Assembly: GCF_024508315.1 (NCBI RefSeq)
Contig: NZ_CP101987.1
Location: 2,480,001-2,544,000 of the forward strand
Length of the DNA: 64,000 nt
Source: Cellulomonas xiejunii
GTDB taxonomy: Bacteria; Actinomycetota; Actinomycetes; Actinomycetales; Cellulomonadaceae
Direction: 5' to 3'
Shown in pieces: positions 17,388-25,943 of the stretch. The notes below the pieces were generated by a model, which saw only the letters and a program-made list of their open reading frames with translations, did not search any database and was not told the DNA's origin. Numbering within the stretch: position 1 is the first letter of the stretch; each line of letters starts with the position of its first letter. The translations under genes were made by a program, and so were the position numbers.

Positions 17388-18410
17388 TCAGTCCAGGTGG
17401 GCCGGCAGCCCGAACCGCGCGAACAGCCGGGCACCGAACCACACGGTCACGTGCCTGACCCCGTCCTGCGTCACGGTGACCTGCTGCACCTGGAACGCCG
17501 CGTGGCGTCCCTGCGCGTCGCGCATGTACATCGCAAACGCCGGCAGCCCGTTCGCCGCCGTCGGCACCATGCGCATGTCCCCCGGCCGCTGGGCCGGGCA
17601 CCACGTGCCGATGAGCTCGCCCACCGCCTGCGGGCCCGTGTACCAGCCGGGGAACGGCGGCATCTCCCAGACCACGTCGGCGGCGAGCAGGTCCACGATG
17701 GCGGCGACGTCGTACGCCTCGAACGCCTCGACGTACCGCTCGACCAGCGCCCGGTGGCGCGGGTCCGTCGGCTCCATCGGCGTCAGGTGGTGCACGTTGG
17801 CCATGTGCGCGCGTGCTCGTTGCAGCGTGGAGTTCACGGCGGCGACCGACAGGTCGAGCGCGTCCGCGACCTCCGCCGCCGACCACGCGAGGACGTCGCG
17901 CAGCAGCAGGACCGCCCGCTGCTGGGCCGTCAGGTGCTGCAGCGCCGCGACGAACGCGAGACGCACCGAGTCGCGGTGCACGGTCGTCTCGGCGGGGTCC
18001 GCGGGCGGCTGCGCCCACACCAGCGCGTCCGGCAGGGGCTCCAGCCACGGCGTGCCGAGGTCCTCGCGCGGCTGGTCCCGCGGGTCGGCGGCCGGTGCGC
18101 CGAGCCCCGTCGGCAGCGGCCGCCGGCGCCGGCCCTCGAGGTGCGTCAGGCACGTGTTGGTCGCGATGCGGAACACCCAGGTGCGCAGCGACGAGCGGTT
18201 CTCGAAGCCGCGCATCGCACGCCAGGCCCGCAGGAACGTCTCCTGGAGCATGTCCTCGGCGTCGTGCACCGAGCCCGTCATGCGGTAGCAGTGCGCGAGG
18301 ATCTCGCGCCGCATGGGGGCGAGCCGCTCGGCGAACTCGTCGGCGGTCAGGTCACCGGGTGCGTCGCCCGGCGCGGCCCCGGACGCGGGTGCGGGTGTGG
18401 TCGTCGTCAC
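17388..18410 (-). CDS. SigG-like ECF RNA polymerase sigma factor with C-terminal SnoaL/NTF2-like domain
   Basis: 340 residues. Sigma region 2 is HCYRMTGSVHDAEDMLQETFLRAWRA with RTWVFRIATNTCLTHLEGRRRR; region 4 is LPLRD-type (QQRAVLLLRDVLAWSAAEVADALDLSVAAVNSTLQRARA). After residue 215 comes a SnoaL-like domain (ALVERYVEAFEAYDVAAIVDLLAADVVWEMPPFPGWYTG). This layout matches the TIGR02960/SigG subfamily, in which the C-terminal domain modulates activity instead of a separate anti-sigma factor. Start GTG 18410 has a TAACGT box six bases upstream. The divergent VOC gene is a plausible regulon member. Confidence 0.92.
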   Translation of the reverse strand: MTTTTPAPASGAAPGDAPGDLTADEFAERLAPMRREILAHCYRMTGSVHDAEDMLQETFLRAWRAMRGFENRSSLRTWVFRIATNTCLTHLEGRRRRPLPTGLGAPAADPRDQPREDLGTPWLEPLPDALVWAQPPADPAETTVHRDSVRLAFVAALQHLTAQQRAVLLLRDVLAWSAAEVADALDLSVAAVNSTLQRARAHMANVHHLTPMEPTDPRHRALVERYVEAFEAYDVAAIVDLLAADVVWEMPPFPGWYTGPQAVGELIGTWCPAQRPGDMRMVPTAANGLPAFAMYMRDAQGRHAAFQVQQVTVTQDGVRHVTVWFGARLFARFGLPAHLD

Positions 18411-18416
18411 ACCACG

Positions 18417-18422
18417 ACGTTA
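18417..18422 (-). promoter_or_regulatory. -10 box of leaderless promoter for the ECF sigma factor
   Basis: TAACGT on the minus strand, six bases before GTG 18410. Confidence 0.55.
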
Positions 18423-18518
18423 GCCGCGACCACCGACACGGCACACCCCCCGATGACCCGTGACGTCGGCGCGGGTCGTCACCGGTGTCACCGCACCCCG
18501 CACCCGGCAGGAGCGCCC

Positions 18519-18920
18519 GTGGACCGCATCATCTTCCTCACCCTCCCGGTCCACGACCTCGCGGCGTCGCGCTCGTTCTACACCGGGCTGGGGCTGGCGG
18601 TGAACGAGATGTTCAGCGACGAGCAGATCGTCTGCGTCGTCGTGTCGGACACGGTCTGCGTCATGCTCATGGACCGGGACCGGTTCGCCGACTTCACGCC
18701 CCTGCCGGTCGCCGACGCCCGCACGAGCACGCAGGTCCTGCTCTGCCTGACCACGTCGTCGCACGCCGAGGTCGACGCGCTCGTCACGGCTGCGCTCGCC
18801 CGTGGCGGCTCCGAGTTCCGGCCGCCCCAGGACGACGGGACGATGTACGCGCGCGCCGTCTCCGACCCGGACGGCCACGTCTGGGAGCTCCTGCACACGG
18901 ACCACGCCGGCGGCGGCTGA
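18519..18920 (+). CDS. VOC (glyoxalase/bleomycin-resistance) family protein
   Basis: 133 residues from GTG 18519, with an AGGAG ribosome-binding site about five bases upstream. It has paired beta-alpha-beta-beta-beta modules: IIFLTLPVHDLAASRSFYTGLGLAVN at the start and ARAVSDPDGHVWELLHTD at the end, the latter with a conserved metal-site Glu. VOC proteins include glyoxalases, dioxygenases and antibiotic-binding proteins; members of this lactoylglutathione-lyase-like branch often sit next to SigG-like sigma genes. Substrate unknown. Confidence 0.9.
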   Translation: MDRIIFLTLPVHDLAASRSFYTGLGLAVNEMFSDEQIVCVVVSDTVCVMLMDRDRFADFTPLPVADARTSTQVLLCLTTSSHAEVDALVTAALARGGSEFRPPQDDGTMYARAVSDPDGHVWELLHTDHAGGG

Positions 18921-18957
18921 GCCACCGCCGTCGCACCCGCGTGCCAGACTCGCGCGC

Positions 18958-19464
18958 ATGCCCCCGCACCCCGACGGCTACGCGCCGGACGACCACCTCG
19001 GCGAGCGCACGCTGCTCGTCGCCGCCGCGTACGTCGTCCTGCGCCGGGTCGGCGAGGGCGACGACGAGGTCCTCCTGCAGCGCCGCGCGGGCACCGGCTA
19101 CATGGACGGCTCCTGGTCCGTGCTCGCCGGCCACGTCGACCCGGGCGAGTCCGTGCACGAGGCCGCCGTGCGCGAGGCGGCGGAGGAGGCGGGGGTCGTC
19201 GTGCCCACGGACGCGCTGCGTCCCCTGACCGCGATCCACCGGTTCGAACGGGGCGGACCGCAGGTCGAGCAGCGCGTCGACGTCTTCTTCGAGGTGACGC
19301 AGTGGGGCGGCGAGCCCACGCTCCGGGAGGCCGACCGCGCCTCCGCGATGGGCTGGTTCCCGCTGCACGACCTGCCCGACCCCGTGGTCCCCCACGAGCG
19401 CGTCGTGCTGGACCTGCTCGCCGCCGGCGCACCCGTGCCCGCGGTCATGTCGCTGCCCCGCTGA
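18958..19464 (+). CDS. NUDIX hydrolase
   Basis: 168 residues from ATG 18958. The Nudix box GHVDPGESVHEAAVREAAEEAGV (split here as GHVDPGESVHEAAV and REAAEEAGV) is complete, following GYMDGSWSVLAGHVD. The family cleaves nucleoside diphosphate-X compounds; this branch resembles 8-oxo-dGTP/dNTP-cleaning enzymes, but specificity is not assignable. CAGACT seven bases before the ATG may be a leaderless -10 box. It lies 37 bases after the VOC gene. Confidence 0.92.
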   Translation: MPPHPDGYAPDDHLGERTLLVAAAYVVLRRVGEGDDEVLLQRRAGTGYMDGSWSVLAGHVDPGESVHEAAVREAAEEAGVVVPTDALRPLTAIHRFERGGPQVEQRVDVFFEVTQWGGEPTLREADRASAMGWFPLHDLPDPVVPHERVVLDLLAAGAPVPAVMSLPR

Positions 19465-19527
19465 GGCGAGCGGGTGGAACTCGCGCGTCGGGCCCCCACG
19501 CCACCCCGGGTGGACCGCACGCACCGC

Positions 19528-19533
19528 TAGCGT
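19528..19533 (+). promoter_or_regulatory. -10 box of leaderless promoter for the AAA ATPase
   Basis: TAGCGT followed by six bases and GTG 19540. Confidence 0.6.
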
Positions 19534-19539
19534 GGCCGC

Positions 19540-21036
19540 GTGCACCCCGATCCCACCCGCGACGACGTCGCGGCGCTCGTCGCCGCCCGCACCCCGATCG
19601 TCGTGCTGGAGACCGAGGACGAGGCGGACGCCGTCGAGCTGGTGCTGCGCGCCGCGTCACGGCCACCGGGGGGCCGCGCCGGGCGGCCGGTCTTCCGTTG
19701 GAGCGTGACGGACGGGCTGCGGCGCATGGACGTCGACCTGGGCGGTGCGCAGCTGCACAACACCGATGCGCCGGCCCTGCTGCGGTCGATCGTCGACGGT
19801 GTGGCGCCCGCCGTCTACGTGCTCCTGGACCTGCACCCGTGGTTCGACGACCCGGTCGTCGTGCGCCTGCTCAAGGACGTCGCGCTGCGCCCCATGGGCC
19901 TGCGCAGCACGCTCGTGCTCGTGTCGCACGCGCTGACCCTGCCGCGCGAGCTCGAGCACCTCGCGGTGCGCGTGCCGGTGACGTTCCCGACCCCCGGCGA
20001 GCGCGCCGTCATCGTCGACCGCACGGTCGCCGCGTGGGCCGACGTCACGGGCCTGATGCCGCACGTCGATCCGCACGCCCGTGAGCTCCTCGTGGCGCGG
20101 CTGGCGGGACTGTCACGGTCCGACGTCGCCCGTCTGGCTCACGGGGCGATCGTCGACGACGGCGCGCTGACCGTCCGCGACGTGCCGGCCGTCGAGCGTG
20201 CCCGCTTCGACGCGCTCGCGGCAGACGGTGTGCTGTCGTACGAGTACGCCACCGTCGCTCCCGGTGACGTCGTCGGCCTCGACCGGGTCGTGCAGTGGCT
20301 GCTGCTGCGACGCCCTGCCATGGACGGCTCGGCACCCCATCTCGATGCACCACGCGGCGTGCTGCTGCTCGGGGTGCAGGGCTGCGGCAAGTCGCTCGCG
20401 GCCCGTGCGGCGGCAGCGATCCTCGGTGTGCCGCTCCTGCGCCTCGACCTGGCCGGCGTGCACGACAAGTACGTGGGCGAGTCCGAGCGCCGGCTGCGGG
20501 ACGCGCTGGCCACGGCCGACGCCCTGGCACCGTGCGTGCTGTGGGTCGACGAGATCGAGAAGGCGATCGCGAGCAGCGAGTCCGACGGCGGGTCTGCGCG
20601 CCGCGTGCTCGGGACGCTGCTGACGTGGCTCGCCGACCGTGGCTCCCGCGTCTTCGTCGCCGCGACCGCCAACGACATCTCCGCCCTGCCCCCCGAGCTC
20701 GTGCGCAAGGGCCGGTTCGACGAGCTCTTCTTCGTCGACCTGCCCGACGCGGACGCGCGGTCCGGCCTGCTGCGGCTGCACGCCGCACGTCGCGGGCTGA
20801 CGCTGGAGGACGCGCAGACTGCGCCCCTCGTGGCCGCGTCGGACGGGTTCTCCGGTGCCGAGATCGAGCAGGCGGTGGTGGCGGGGACGTACGCGGCGCA
20901 CGCGCACGGCGCGGAGCTGGACGCGCCGACGGTGCTCCGCGAGCTGCGTGCGACGCGTCCGCTCGCCGTGGTCATGGCGGAGCGGGTCGCAGCCTTGCGT
21001 GCCTGGGCAGCCACGCGGACGGTCCCGGCGCGCTGA
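19540..21036 (+). CDS. Ycf46-like AAA+ ATPase
   Basis: 498 residues. The N-terminal 230 residues form a degenerate alpha/beta domain (TPIVVLETEDEADAVEL, VYVLLDLHPWFDDP, STLVLVSHALTLP) characteristic of Ycf46 proteins. The AAA module has Walker A GVQGCGKS, the pore-region SEKYVGES-like KYVGESERR, Walker B VLWVDEIEKA, sensor AATANDISALPPELVRKGRFDELFFVDLP with its Arg finger, and a helical lid. Ycf46 occurs in cyanobacteria, plastids and scattered bacteria; cyanobacterial members have been linked to carbon-use regulation, but the role here is unknown. It ends at a strong terminator shared with ppc. Confidence 0.9.
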   Translation: MHPDPTRDDVAALVAARTPIVVLETEDEADAVELVLRAASRPPGGRAGRPVFRWSVTDGLRRMDVDLGGAQLHNTDAPALLRSIVDGVAPAVYVLLDLHPWFDDPVVVRLLKDVALRPMGLRSTLVLVSHALTLPRELEHLAVRVPVTFPTPGERAVIVDRTVAAWADVTGLMPHVDPHARELLVARLAGLSRSDVARLAHGAIVDDGALTVRDVPAVERARFDALAADGVLSYEYATVAPGDVVGLDRVVQWLLLRRPAMDGSAPHLDAPRGVLLLGVQGCGKSLAARAAAAILGVPLLRLDLAGVHDKYVGESERRLRDALATADALAPCVLWVDEIEKAIASSESDGGSARRVLGTLLTWLADRGSRVFVAATANDISALPPELVRKGRFDELFFVDLPDADARSGLLRLHAARRGLTLEDAQTAPLVAASDGFSGAEIEQAVVAGTYAAHAHGAELDAPTVLRELRATRPLAVVMAERVAALRAWAATRTVPAR

Positions 21037-21075
21037 CGCGCCGGAGCTCGGGACCGCGGCACGGCCTGCACGCGC

Positions 21076-21116
21076 GACGCCCCCGCCCCGGGCTCTGGTA
21101 CCGGGGCGGGGGCGTC
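21076..21116. terminator. Bidirectional hairpin terminator
   Basis: A perfect 16-bp stem (21076-21091 with 21101-21116) and nine-base loop between the convergent AAA ATPase and ppc genes. Confidence 0.88.
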
Positions 21117-21130
21117 GTGCGGCGCCGACC

Positions 21131-23806
21131 TCAGCCGGTGTTCTGCAGGCCCGCGGCGACGCCGTTGACGGTGAGCAGCAGCAGCCTCTGCAGGTCGTCG
21201 GTCGACGCCTGCTCCCCTCCGGTCCGCAGCCCGCGCAGCGCCCGCAGCTGCAGCAGGGACAGCGCGTCGACGTACGGGCTGCGCAGCTGCACGGCGCGGC
21301 CGAGGATGCGGCGGCGCGACAGGACGCCCGTGCTCCCGGTCGTCGCGAGCACCCACTCGCGTGTGCGCCGCATCTCGTCGAGGACGAGCTTCGCGAGGTC
21401 GTCCCGGTCACCCAGGGCCAGGTAGCGCGCGGCGATGCGCTCGTCCGTCTTGGCGAGCGACATCTCGACGTTGTCGATGATCGTCGCGAACAACGGCCAC
21501 TCGGCGTACGCGGCGCGCAGCTCCTCGACGTCGCCGACCTGCGCGAGCGCGGTGCCCAACCCGTACCAGCCGGCCAGGTTGATGCGCGCCTGCGACCAGG
21601 AGAACACCCACGGGATCGCGCGCAGGTCATCCAGCGACGACACCGACAGGCCGCGCCGTGCCGGGCGCGAGCCGATCGGCAGCAGGCCGATCTCCTCGAG
21701 CGGCGTCACCTGGGCGAACCAGGACGGGAACCCGTCGGCGCGCACGAGCTCGTGGAAGTGCTCGCGGGAGGCGACGTCCAGGCGGGACGCCAGGTCGGCG
21801 AACCGGCCCGCCGCCTCGTCGTTGCGGCGCACGACGCTCGGTGCGTCGGCGAGCAGCGTCGCCGCCGTCACCTGCTCGATGTGCCGTGCCGCGATGTCCG
21901 CGTCCCCGTAGCGCGCGAAGATGACCTCGCCCTGCTCGGTGAGCTTGAAGCGACCGTCGACGGAGCCCGGCGGCTGCGCCATGACGGCACGGTTCGCGGG
22001 GCCGCCCCCGCGCCCCAGCGCACCGCCGCGACCGTGGAAGAGGGTGAGGACGATGTCGTTGCGACGCGCCCACTCGGCGATGCGTCGCTGGGCGTCGTCG
22101 AGGGCGAGCGTCGCGGACAGCGGGCCGACGTCCTTCGAGGAGTCGGAGTACCCCAGCATGACCTCGACACGCCGGCCGTTGGCGGCCAGCCGCTCCTGCA
22201 CCCGCGGGTGCTCGAGCGCGGCGTCGAGGATCTCGACGCTGTTCTGCAGGTCGGCGAACGTCTCGAACAGCGGGATCGCGTCGATCACCGGTGCGTGCTC
22301 GGGACCACCGAAAGCCAGGTCGGCCAGGCGGTACACGGCCGGCAGGTGCTCGGGCGACTGCGTGAACGACACGATGTAGCGCCGCGCGGCTGCCACGCCG
22401 AGACGACGCTGGACGGTGCCGAGCGCCCGGAAGGTGTCGAGCACCTCGACGGTCATGGGCTGCAGGTCGCCGTCGACGCCGTTCGCCTCGATGTCCGCGA
22501 GCGCGGCGGCGTGCACCTGGGAGTGCTGGCGGATCTCGAGCTCGGCGAGGTGGAAGCCGAACGTCTGCACCTGCCAGATGAGCCGCTGCAGGTCCCCGAA
22601 GGCGGCCCGCCGCGCTCCGGCGGTCTCGAGCGAGCGCTGCACGATGCGCAGGTCGGTCAGGAGCTCGTCGGCGTTCGCGTACGCCAGGTCGGCGTCCCGT
22701 CGCCGGGTCGCGGCGACCCGCTCGATGATCCCCAGCAGGGCACGGCGGTGGGGCTCGTTGGGCGCGGAGCCGGCGATGCGGGAGGTGATCGCGTCGGACA
22801 GGGAGCGCTGGCGCTGCCACAGCGCGCTGAGCTCGGGTGAGGCGGGCGTGCCCACGGCGTCGAGCGTGAGGCCGTCGGCCGTCCGGCTCGCTGAGACCAG
22901 CAGCGCGTCGAGCGCGTGCTCGGAGGCCATCGCGGCGGCCGCGCGCGTCACCTCGGCGGTGACGTTCGGGTTGCCGTCCCGGTCGCCGCCGATCCACGAG
23001 CCGAGCCGCGCGAACGGGGCGACGACGGGCGCCGTGGTCCCCGCCTGGTCCTCGAGGAGCCAGTCGTCGAGCCGGCGGTAGACCGTCGGCAGGACGTCGG
23101 CGAGCGTCGCGTCGAAGACCGACAGCACCGTGGCGACCTCGTCGAGGACGGTCGGCTTCTCGGCCCGCAGTGGCGACGTGCGCCACAGGGTGTCGATCTC
23201 GGCCAGCAGCCGCCGCTCGTTCTCCGCCAGGGTCGTGCCGCCGATGTGCAGCGTGTCGCGCTCCGCGACGAGCTCCGCCACGCGCCGGATCGACCGGGAG
23301 ACCGCGCGCCGGCGCGCCTCGGTCGGGTGAGCGGTGAAGACCGGACGGAACTCCAGGTCGCGCAGGCGTGCCCGGGCCGTCTCCTCGCCCACCTCGGCGA
23401 CGAGCTGCTGGTACGCGGCGGGCAACGAGTCGTCCGGTGCCAGCTCGTGCGGCGAGAGCTGCGACTCGCGGTCGCGCAGCACGCGCACCCGGTGGTACTC
23501 CTCGGCCAGGTTGGCGAGGTGGAAGTAGCACGTGAAGGCGCGCGCCACCTGTTCGGCGCGCTCGTGGCTGAAGCCGGCGACGAGCGCCTCGGCCTCGGCC
23601 AGCGCGCGGCCGTTCGGCTCGCTGTGGGAGGCGATCGCCAGCTCACGCAGCCGTTCGACGTCGGCGAGCAGGTCCTCGCCGCCGGCGTCGCGCAGCACGC
23701 GGCCGAGCAGCTCTCCGAGCAGCCGGACGTCGTTGCGCAGGAGCTCCGGTACCTCATGGCTGACGACGCCGCGAGGGACGTCCGACCCGATCTCCGCTTC
23801 AGTCAC
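21131..23806 (-). CDS. ppc: Phosphoenolpyruvate carboxylase
   Basis: 891 residues, the usual bacterial length. PEPC adds bicarbonate to PEP to make oxaloacetate, replenishing the TCA cycle. Visible features are FTAHPTEARRR (catalytic His), WIGGDRDGNPNVT, VMLGYSDSSKDVG (catalytic Lys loop), LFHGRGGALGRGGGP (mobile Gly-rich loop) and the C-terminal QNTG, where the terminal Gly is part of the active site. The open frame continues to 24292, but the protein starts at GTG 23806: no Shine-Dalgarno precedes it, and TACCTT lies six bases upstream, fitting a leaderless mRNA. Allosteric effectors cannot be read from sequence. Confidence 0.98.
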   Translation of the reverse strand: MTEAEIGSDVPRGVVSHEVPELLRNDVRLLGELLGRVLRDAGGEDLLADVERLRELAIASHSEPNGRALAEAEALVAGFSHERAEQVARAFTCYFHLANLAEEYHRVRVLRDRESQLSPHELAPDDSLPAAYQQLVAEVGEETARARLRDLEFRPVFTAHPTEARRRAVSRSIRRVAELVAERDTLHIGGTTLAENERRLLAEIDTLWRTSPLRAEKPTVLDEVATVLSVFDATLADVLPTVYRRLDDWLLEDQAGTTAPVVAPFARLGSWIGGDRDGNPNVTAEVTRAAAAMASEHALDALLVSASRTADGLTLDAVGTPASPELSALWQRQRSLSDAITSRIAGSAPNEPHRRALLGIIERVAATRRRDADLAYANADELLTDLRIVQRSLETAGARRAAFGDLQRLIWQVQTFGFHLAELEIRQHSQVHAAALADIEANGVDGDLQPMTVEVLDTFRALGTVQRRLGVAAARRYIVSFTQSPEHLPAVYRLADLAFGGPEHAPVIDAIPLFETFADLQNSVEILDAALEHPRVQERLAANGRRVEVMLGYSDSSKDVGPLSATLALDDAQRRIAEWARRNDIVLTLFHGRGGALGRGGGPANRAVMAQPPGSVDGRFKLTEQGEVIFARYGDADIAARHIEQVTAATLLADAPSVVRRNDEAAGRFADLASRLDVASREHFHELVRADGFPSWFAQVTPLEEIGLLPIGSRPARRGLSVSSLDDLRAIPWVFSWSQARINLAGWYGLGTALAQVGDVEELRAAYAEWPLFATIIDNVEMSLAKTDERIAARYLALGDRDDLAKLVLDEMRRTREWVLATTGSTGVLSRRRILGRAVQLRSPYVDALSLLQLRALRGLRTGGEQASTDDLQRLLLLTVNGVAAGLQNTG

Positions 23807-23812
23807 GGGAGA

Positions 23813-23818
23813 AAGGTA
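23813..23818 (-). promoter_or_regulatory. -10 box of leaderless ppc promoter
   Basis: TACCTT on the minus strand, six bases before GTG 23806. It explains the absence of a ribosome-binding site. Confidence 0.55.
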
Positions 23819-23923
23819 GTTGACTTTCCGGCGTTGTCCGCCGGGGTGCCCGACGGGTGGGCGGTCGGGGAACCCGGTAGAACCGTCCCGCACCAGTTCC
23901 GGTTGTCGCGTCAACCGTGGAGA

Positions 23924-23929
23924 TAGGCT
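23924..23929 (+). promoter_or_regulatory. -10 box of leaderless promoter for the MarR-family gene
   Basis: TAGGCT with six bases to GTG 23936; GGTTGTCG about 17 bases upstream is a weak -35. Confidence 0.6.
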
Positions 23930-23935
23930 GGCACC

Positions 23936-24436
23936 GTGCCCCCCGAGACCCGCTGGCTGACCCCCGCCGAGCTGCGCGCCTGGCTCGGCCTCGTCGCCGT
24001 CGCCGAGCTCCTGCCCGCCCAGCTCGACTCCCAGCTGCAGCACGACGCAGGGCTCACGCACTTCGAGTACCAGGTCCTCGCAATGCTGTCCGAGGCTGCG
24101 GACCGGAAGCTGCGCATGTCGGACCTCGCACGGCGCACCAACGCCACGCTCCCCCGCCTCTCGCACGTCGTGCGGCGCCTGGAGGGACGCGGGCTGGTCG
24201 AGCGGGCACCCTGTGCCGACGACCGGCGGGCCACGAACGCGCACCTCACCGACGCGGGCTGGGACCTCGTGGTGCGCACCGCGCCGGGGCACGTCGCCAC
24301 CGCACGCGAGCTCGTCCTCGACGCCCTGACCCCCGAGCAGGTCGCTCGCCTCGAGGACCTCGCCCGCACGATGCTCCAGCGCCTCGACCCCGACGGACGC
24401 CTCACGCCGCCGCTCGACGAGGTGGGGTCTGCGTGA
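23936..24436 (+). CDS. MarR-family transcriptional regulator
   Basis: 166 residues with the MarR winged helix: HFEYQVLAMLSEA, LRMSDLARRTNATLPRLSHVVRRLEGRGLVERAPC and the wing DDRRATNAHLTDAGWDLV. These dimeric repressors usually respond to phenolic ligands or oxidants and often control an adjacent gene. Here the only coupled gene is the 69-residue protein at 24433, whose GTG overlaps the stop of this gene (GTGA). No transporter is adjacent; ppc is divergent at 129 bases. The ligand is unknown. Confidence 0.92.
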   Translation: MPPETRWLTPAELRAWLGLVAVAELLPAQLDSQLQHDAGLTHFEYQVLAMLSEAADRKLRMSDLARRTNATLPRLSHVVRRLEGRGLVERAPCADDRRATNAHLTDAGWDLVVRTAPGHVATARELVLDALTPEQVARLEDLARTMLQRLDPDGRLTPPLDEVGSA

Positions 24437-24642
24437 CCACGCACACCGCCGCGGACGCCGCCGACGCCCTGCGCCGGTGGGAGGACTCCGGTGCGGTGTG
24501 GCGCGTGCTCGGCCGGGACGGCACTCGGGTCACGGTCGGCCTGTGGACGTGCACGGGCGACGAGGTCGTCGACCGGGTCGAGGCGGACGGCCCCGCGCTG
24601 ACCGCCTTCCTCGCCGGGCGCGAGAGCAGCGAGGACACCTGA
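24433..24642 (+). CDS. Small hypothetical protein translationally coupled to the MarR gene
   Basis: 69 residues. Its GTG overlaps the TGA of the upstream gene by four bases, so it is almost certainly co-translated. The sequence reads as one helix (AADAADALRRWEDSG), a beta hairpin (VWRVLGRDGTRVTVGLWTC) and an acidic C-terminal helix ending LTAFLAG. There is no membrane segment or known motif. Short proteins of this pattern are seen in related actinobacteria, but no function is known to me. It could bind the regulator or its ligand. Confidence 0.7.
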   Translation: MTTHTAADAADALRRWEDSGAVWRVLGRDGTRVTVGLWTCTGDEVVDRVEADGPALTAFLAGRESSEDT

Positions 24643-24655
24643 CCGCGGGCGCACG

Positions 24656-24691
24656 GCGGGGGCGCCGGGGCCGTGGCCCCGACGCCCCCGC
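24656..24691. terminator. Bidirectional hairpin terminator
   Basis: A 17-nt stem with one mismatch (24656-24672 with 24675-24691) and minimal loop between the convergent small-protein and xylanase genes. Confidence 0.8.
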
Positions 24692-24700
24692 ACGGCAGGA

Positions 24701-25729
24701 CTACGAGCAGACGCCGGTGGGCGTCCAGTCGACGTTGTTGCTGCCCTTGTAGTACGTCACCCCGAAGCTGTTCGAGCCGTTCGGCGTGAAGGTGTTGCCG
24801 TTGCGGTTGGCGCCCCACGAGCTCTGGATCGACTGCCCGTTGCTCGGGTAGACCGTCACCGACCAGTTGGACTTGCCGGAGACCGTGTAGGTGACGTTGA
24901 ACCGGTCGCCCCAGCTCTCGGCCTTGGTCGCCGTCGCGGTGCACGAGCCGGTGTTGCCGCCACCGGTGTTCCCACCGCCGGTGTTGCCGCCACCGGTGTT
25001 GCCGCCGCCCGTGTTGCCGCCGCCGCCCGACCCGGTCGACATCGTGATGTTCGAGCTGCCGGAGGACTGGTAGCCCTCGGTGGCCATGATCATGTAGTTG
25101 TGGTTGCCCAGCTGCATGCCCTTGGACGCCCACGCGGAGAAGTGGTTGCCGGCGGTGATGGTGCCGCCCACGCGCTTGGACTGCCGGACCGACCAGAACT
25201 GCTTGAACGTCGAGGAGTTGCCCTCGATCGACGGGGCGTTGACGCGGGTCGTCTCGTAGATGTCGTACGTGCCGCCGTCGGTGGTGACGGTGCCCTTGTG
25301 GGTGCCGGTGGGGCGGTAGGTGCCCCACGAGTCGACGATGTAGTACTCGATCAGCGGGCCGTTGGTCCACCCGTACAGCGTCAGGTAGGCGTTGCCCGAG
25401 GGGTTGAACTGACCGGAGTAGTTCACGACCTTCGAGCTGTCACCCTTGGACCAGCCCTTGCCGATGACGAAGTTGCCGGTGTTCTGCCAGTTCGTCGTGT
25501 AGTTGCCGCCGTCGTTCATGCCGGCCGAGACGGTGCCCGGGCTGTCGGTCCAGAACGAGAACCAGTAGCCGCCGCTCGTGCCGGTCTGGTTGCTGTTGAT
25601 CGTGGCGGCCATGGCGGGCGCCGCGACGGCGACACCGCCTGCCAGGAGCGCGCTGGCGGCGACAGCGCCGATCAGCGAGCGGACCGGACGGCGCGTCCGG
25701 ACCGCGGTGCGCGTGGGGACAGAGGACAT
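24701..25729 (-). CDS. Secreted GH11 endo-1,4-beta-xylanase with C-terminal CBM2-type module
   Basis: 342 residues from ATG 25729 with AAGGAG seven bases upstream. The twin-Arg/basic signal peptide ends at APAMA-ATIN. The GH11 jelly roll (about residues 43-232) contains [16 protein letters not shown] (nucleophile Glu) and [13 protein letters not shown] (acid/base Glu). Five GGGNT repeats form the linker. The last 80 residues ([17 protein letters not shown]...GVCS) are a short Cys-bracketed CBM2 module of the xylan-binding 2b type, as in Cellulomonas xylanases. The enzyme cleaves xylan outside the cell. It has its own promoter and a terminator, so it is monocistronic. Confidence 0.97.
   Translation of the reverse strand: MSSVPTRTAVRTRRPVRSLIGAVAASALLAGGVAVAAPAMAATINSNQTGTSGGYWFSFWTDSPGTVSAGMNDGGNYTTNWQNTGNFVIGKGWSKGDSSKVVNYSGQFNPSGNAYLTLYGWTNGPLIEYYIVDSWGTYRPTGTHKGTVTTDGGTYDIYETTRVNAPSIEGNSSTFKQFWSVRQSKRVGGTITAGNHFSAWASKGMQLGNHNYMIMATEGYQSSGSSNITMSTGSGGGGNTGGGNTGGGNTGGGNTGGGNTGSCTATATKAESWGDRFNVTYTVSGKSNWSVTVYPSNGQSIQSSWGANRNGNTFTPNGSNSFGVTYYKGSNNVDWTPTGVCS
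24947..25027 (-). repeat. Tandem 15-bp repeat encoding the GGGNT linker
   Basis: Five units encoding Gly-Gly-Gly-Asn-Thr between the xylanase catalytic domain and its carbohydrate-binding module. The units are nearly identical in DNA, so unit number could vary by slippage. Confidence 0.9.
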
Positions 25730-25860
25730 GAAGCACTCCTTCGTGCGAAAGGTCGAACGTCCTCGGAAGTCCGCCGTGCCCCCACATCGGGACCGGCAGC
25801 CCGCGCCTTCCGGGCGGCCGGGGCCGACGGCTCCCGCCGACGGGCCGCAGCCGCCCGGCG

Positions 25861-25889
25861 AGTGTGCAAGGTCATGACACAGGAGTCAA
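25861..25889 (-). promoter_or_regulatory. Xylanase promoter
   Basis: Minus strand: -35 TTGACT (25889-25884), 17-base spacer, -10 CACACT (25866-25861). Transcription would begin near 25853, leaving a leader of about 125 bases before the ATG at 25729. Confidence 0.55.
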
Positions 25890-25892
25890 TGG

Positions 25893-25920
25893 GTGCTAGC
25901 ACTCACGAAACGCATCGTTT
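25893..25920. promoter_or_regulatory. Two palindromes upstream of the xylanase promoter
   Basis: GTGCTAGCAC (25893-25902, perfect 10 bp) and AAACG-CAT-CGTTT (25908-25920, perfect arms) lie just upstream of the -35 box. The second resembles half-sites of LacI-family operators, which commonly control xylanase genes. It is not the cellulose-repressor CebR site. It also lies just past the stop of the zinc-ribbon gene. Confidence 0.4.
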
Positions 25921-25943
25921 GCCACGCGTGGCCCACCCCGGTG

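Noticed and set aside
15493..18153. Long minus-strand frame across the helicase gene
   Set aside because: Antisense shadow of a gene with a complete set of DEAD-box motifs; no protein-like sequence.
25730..25943. Cellulose-repressor (CebR) operator upstream of the xylanase
   Set aside because: The 14-bp TGGGAGCGCTCCCA-type site was looked for and is not present.
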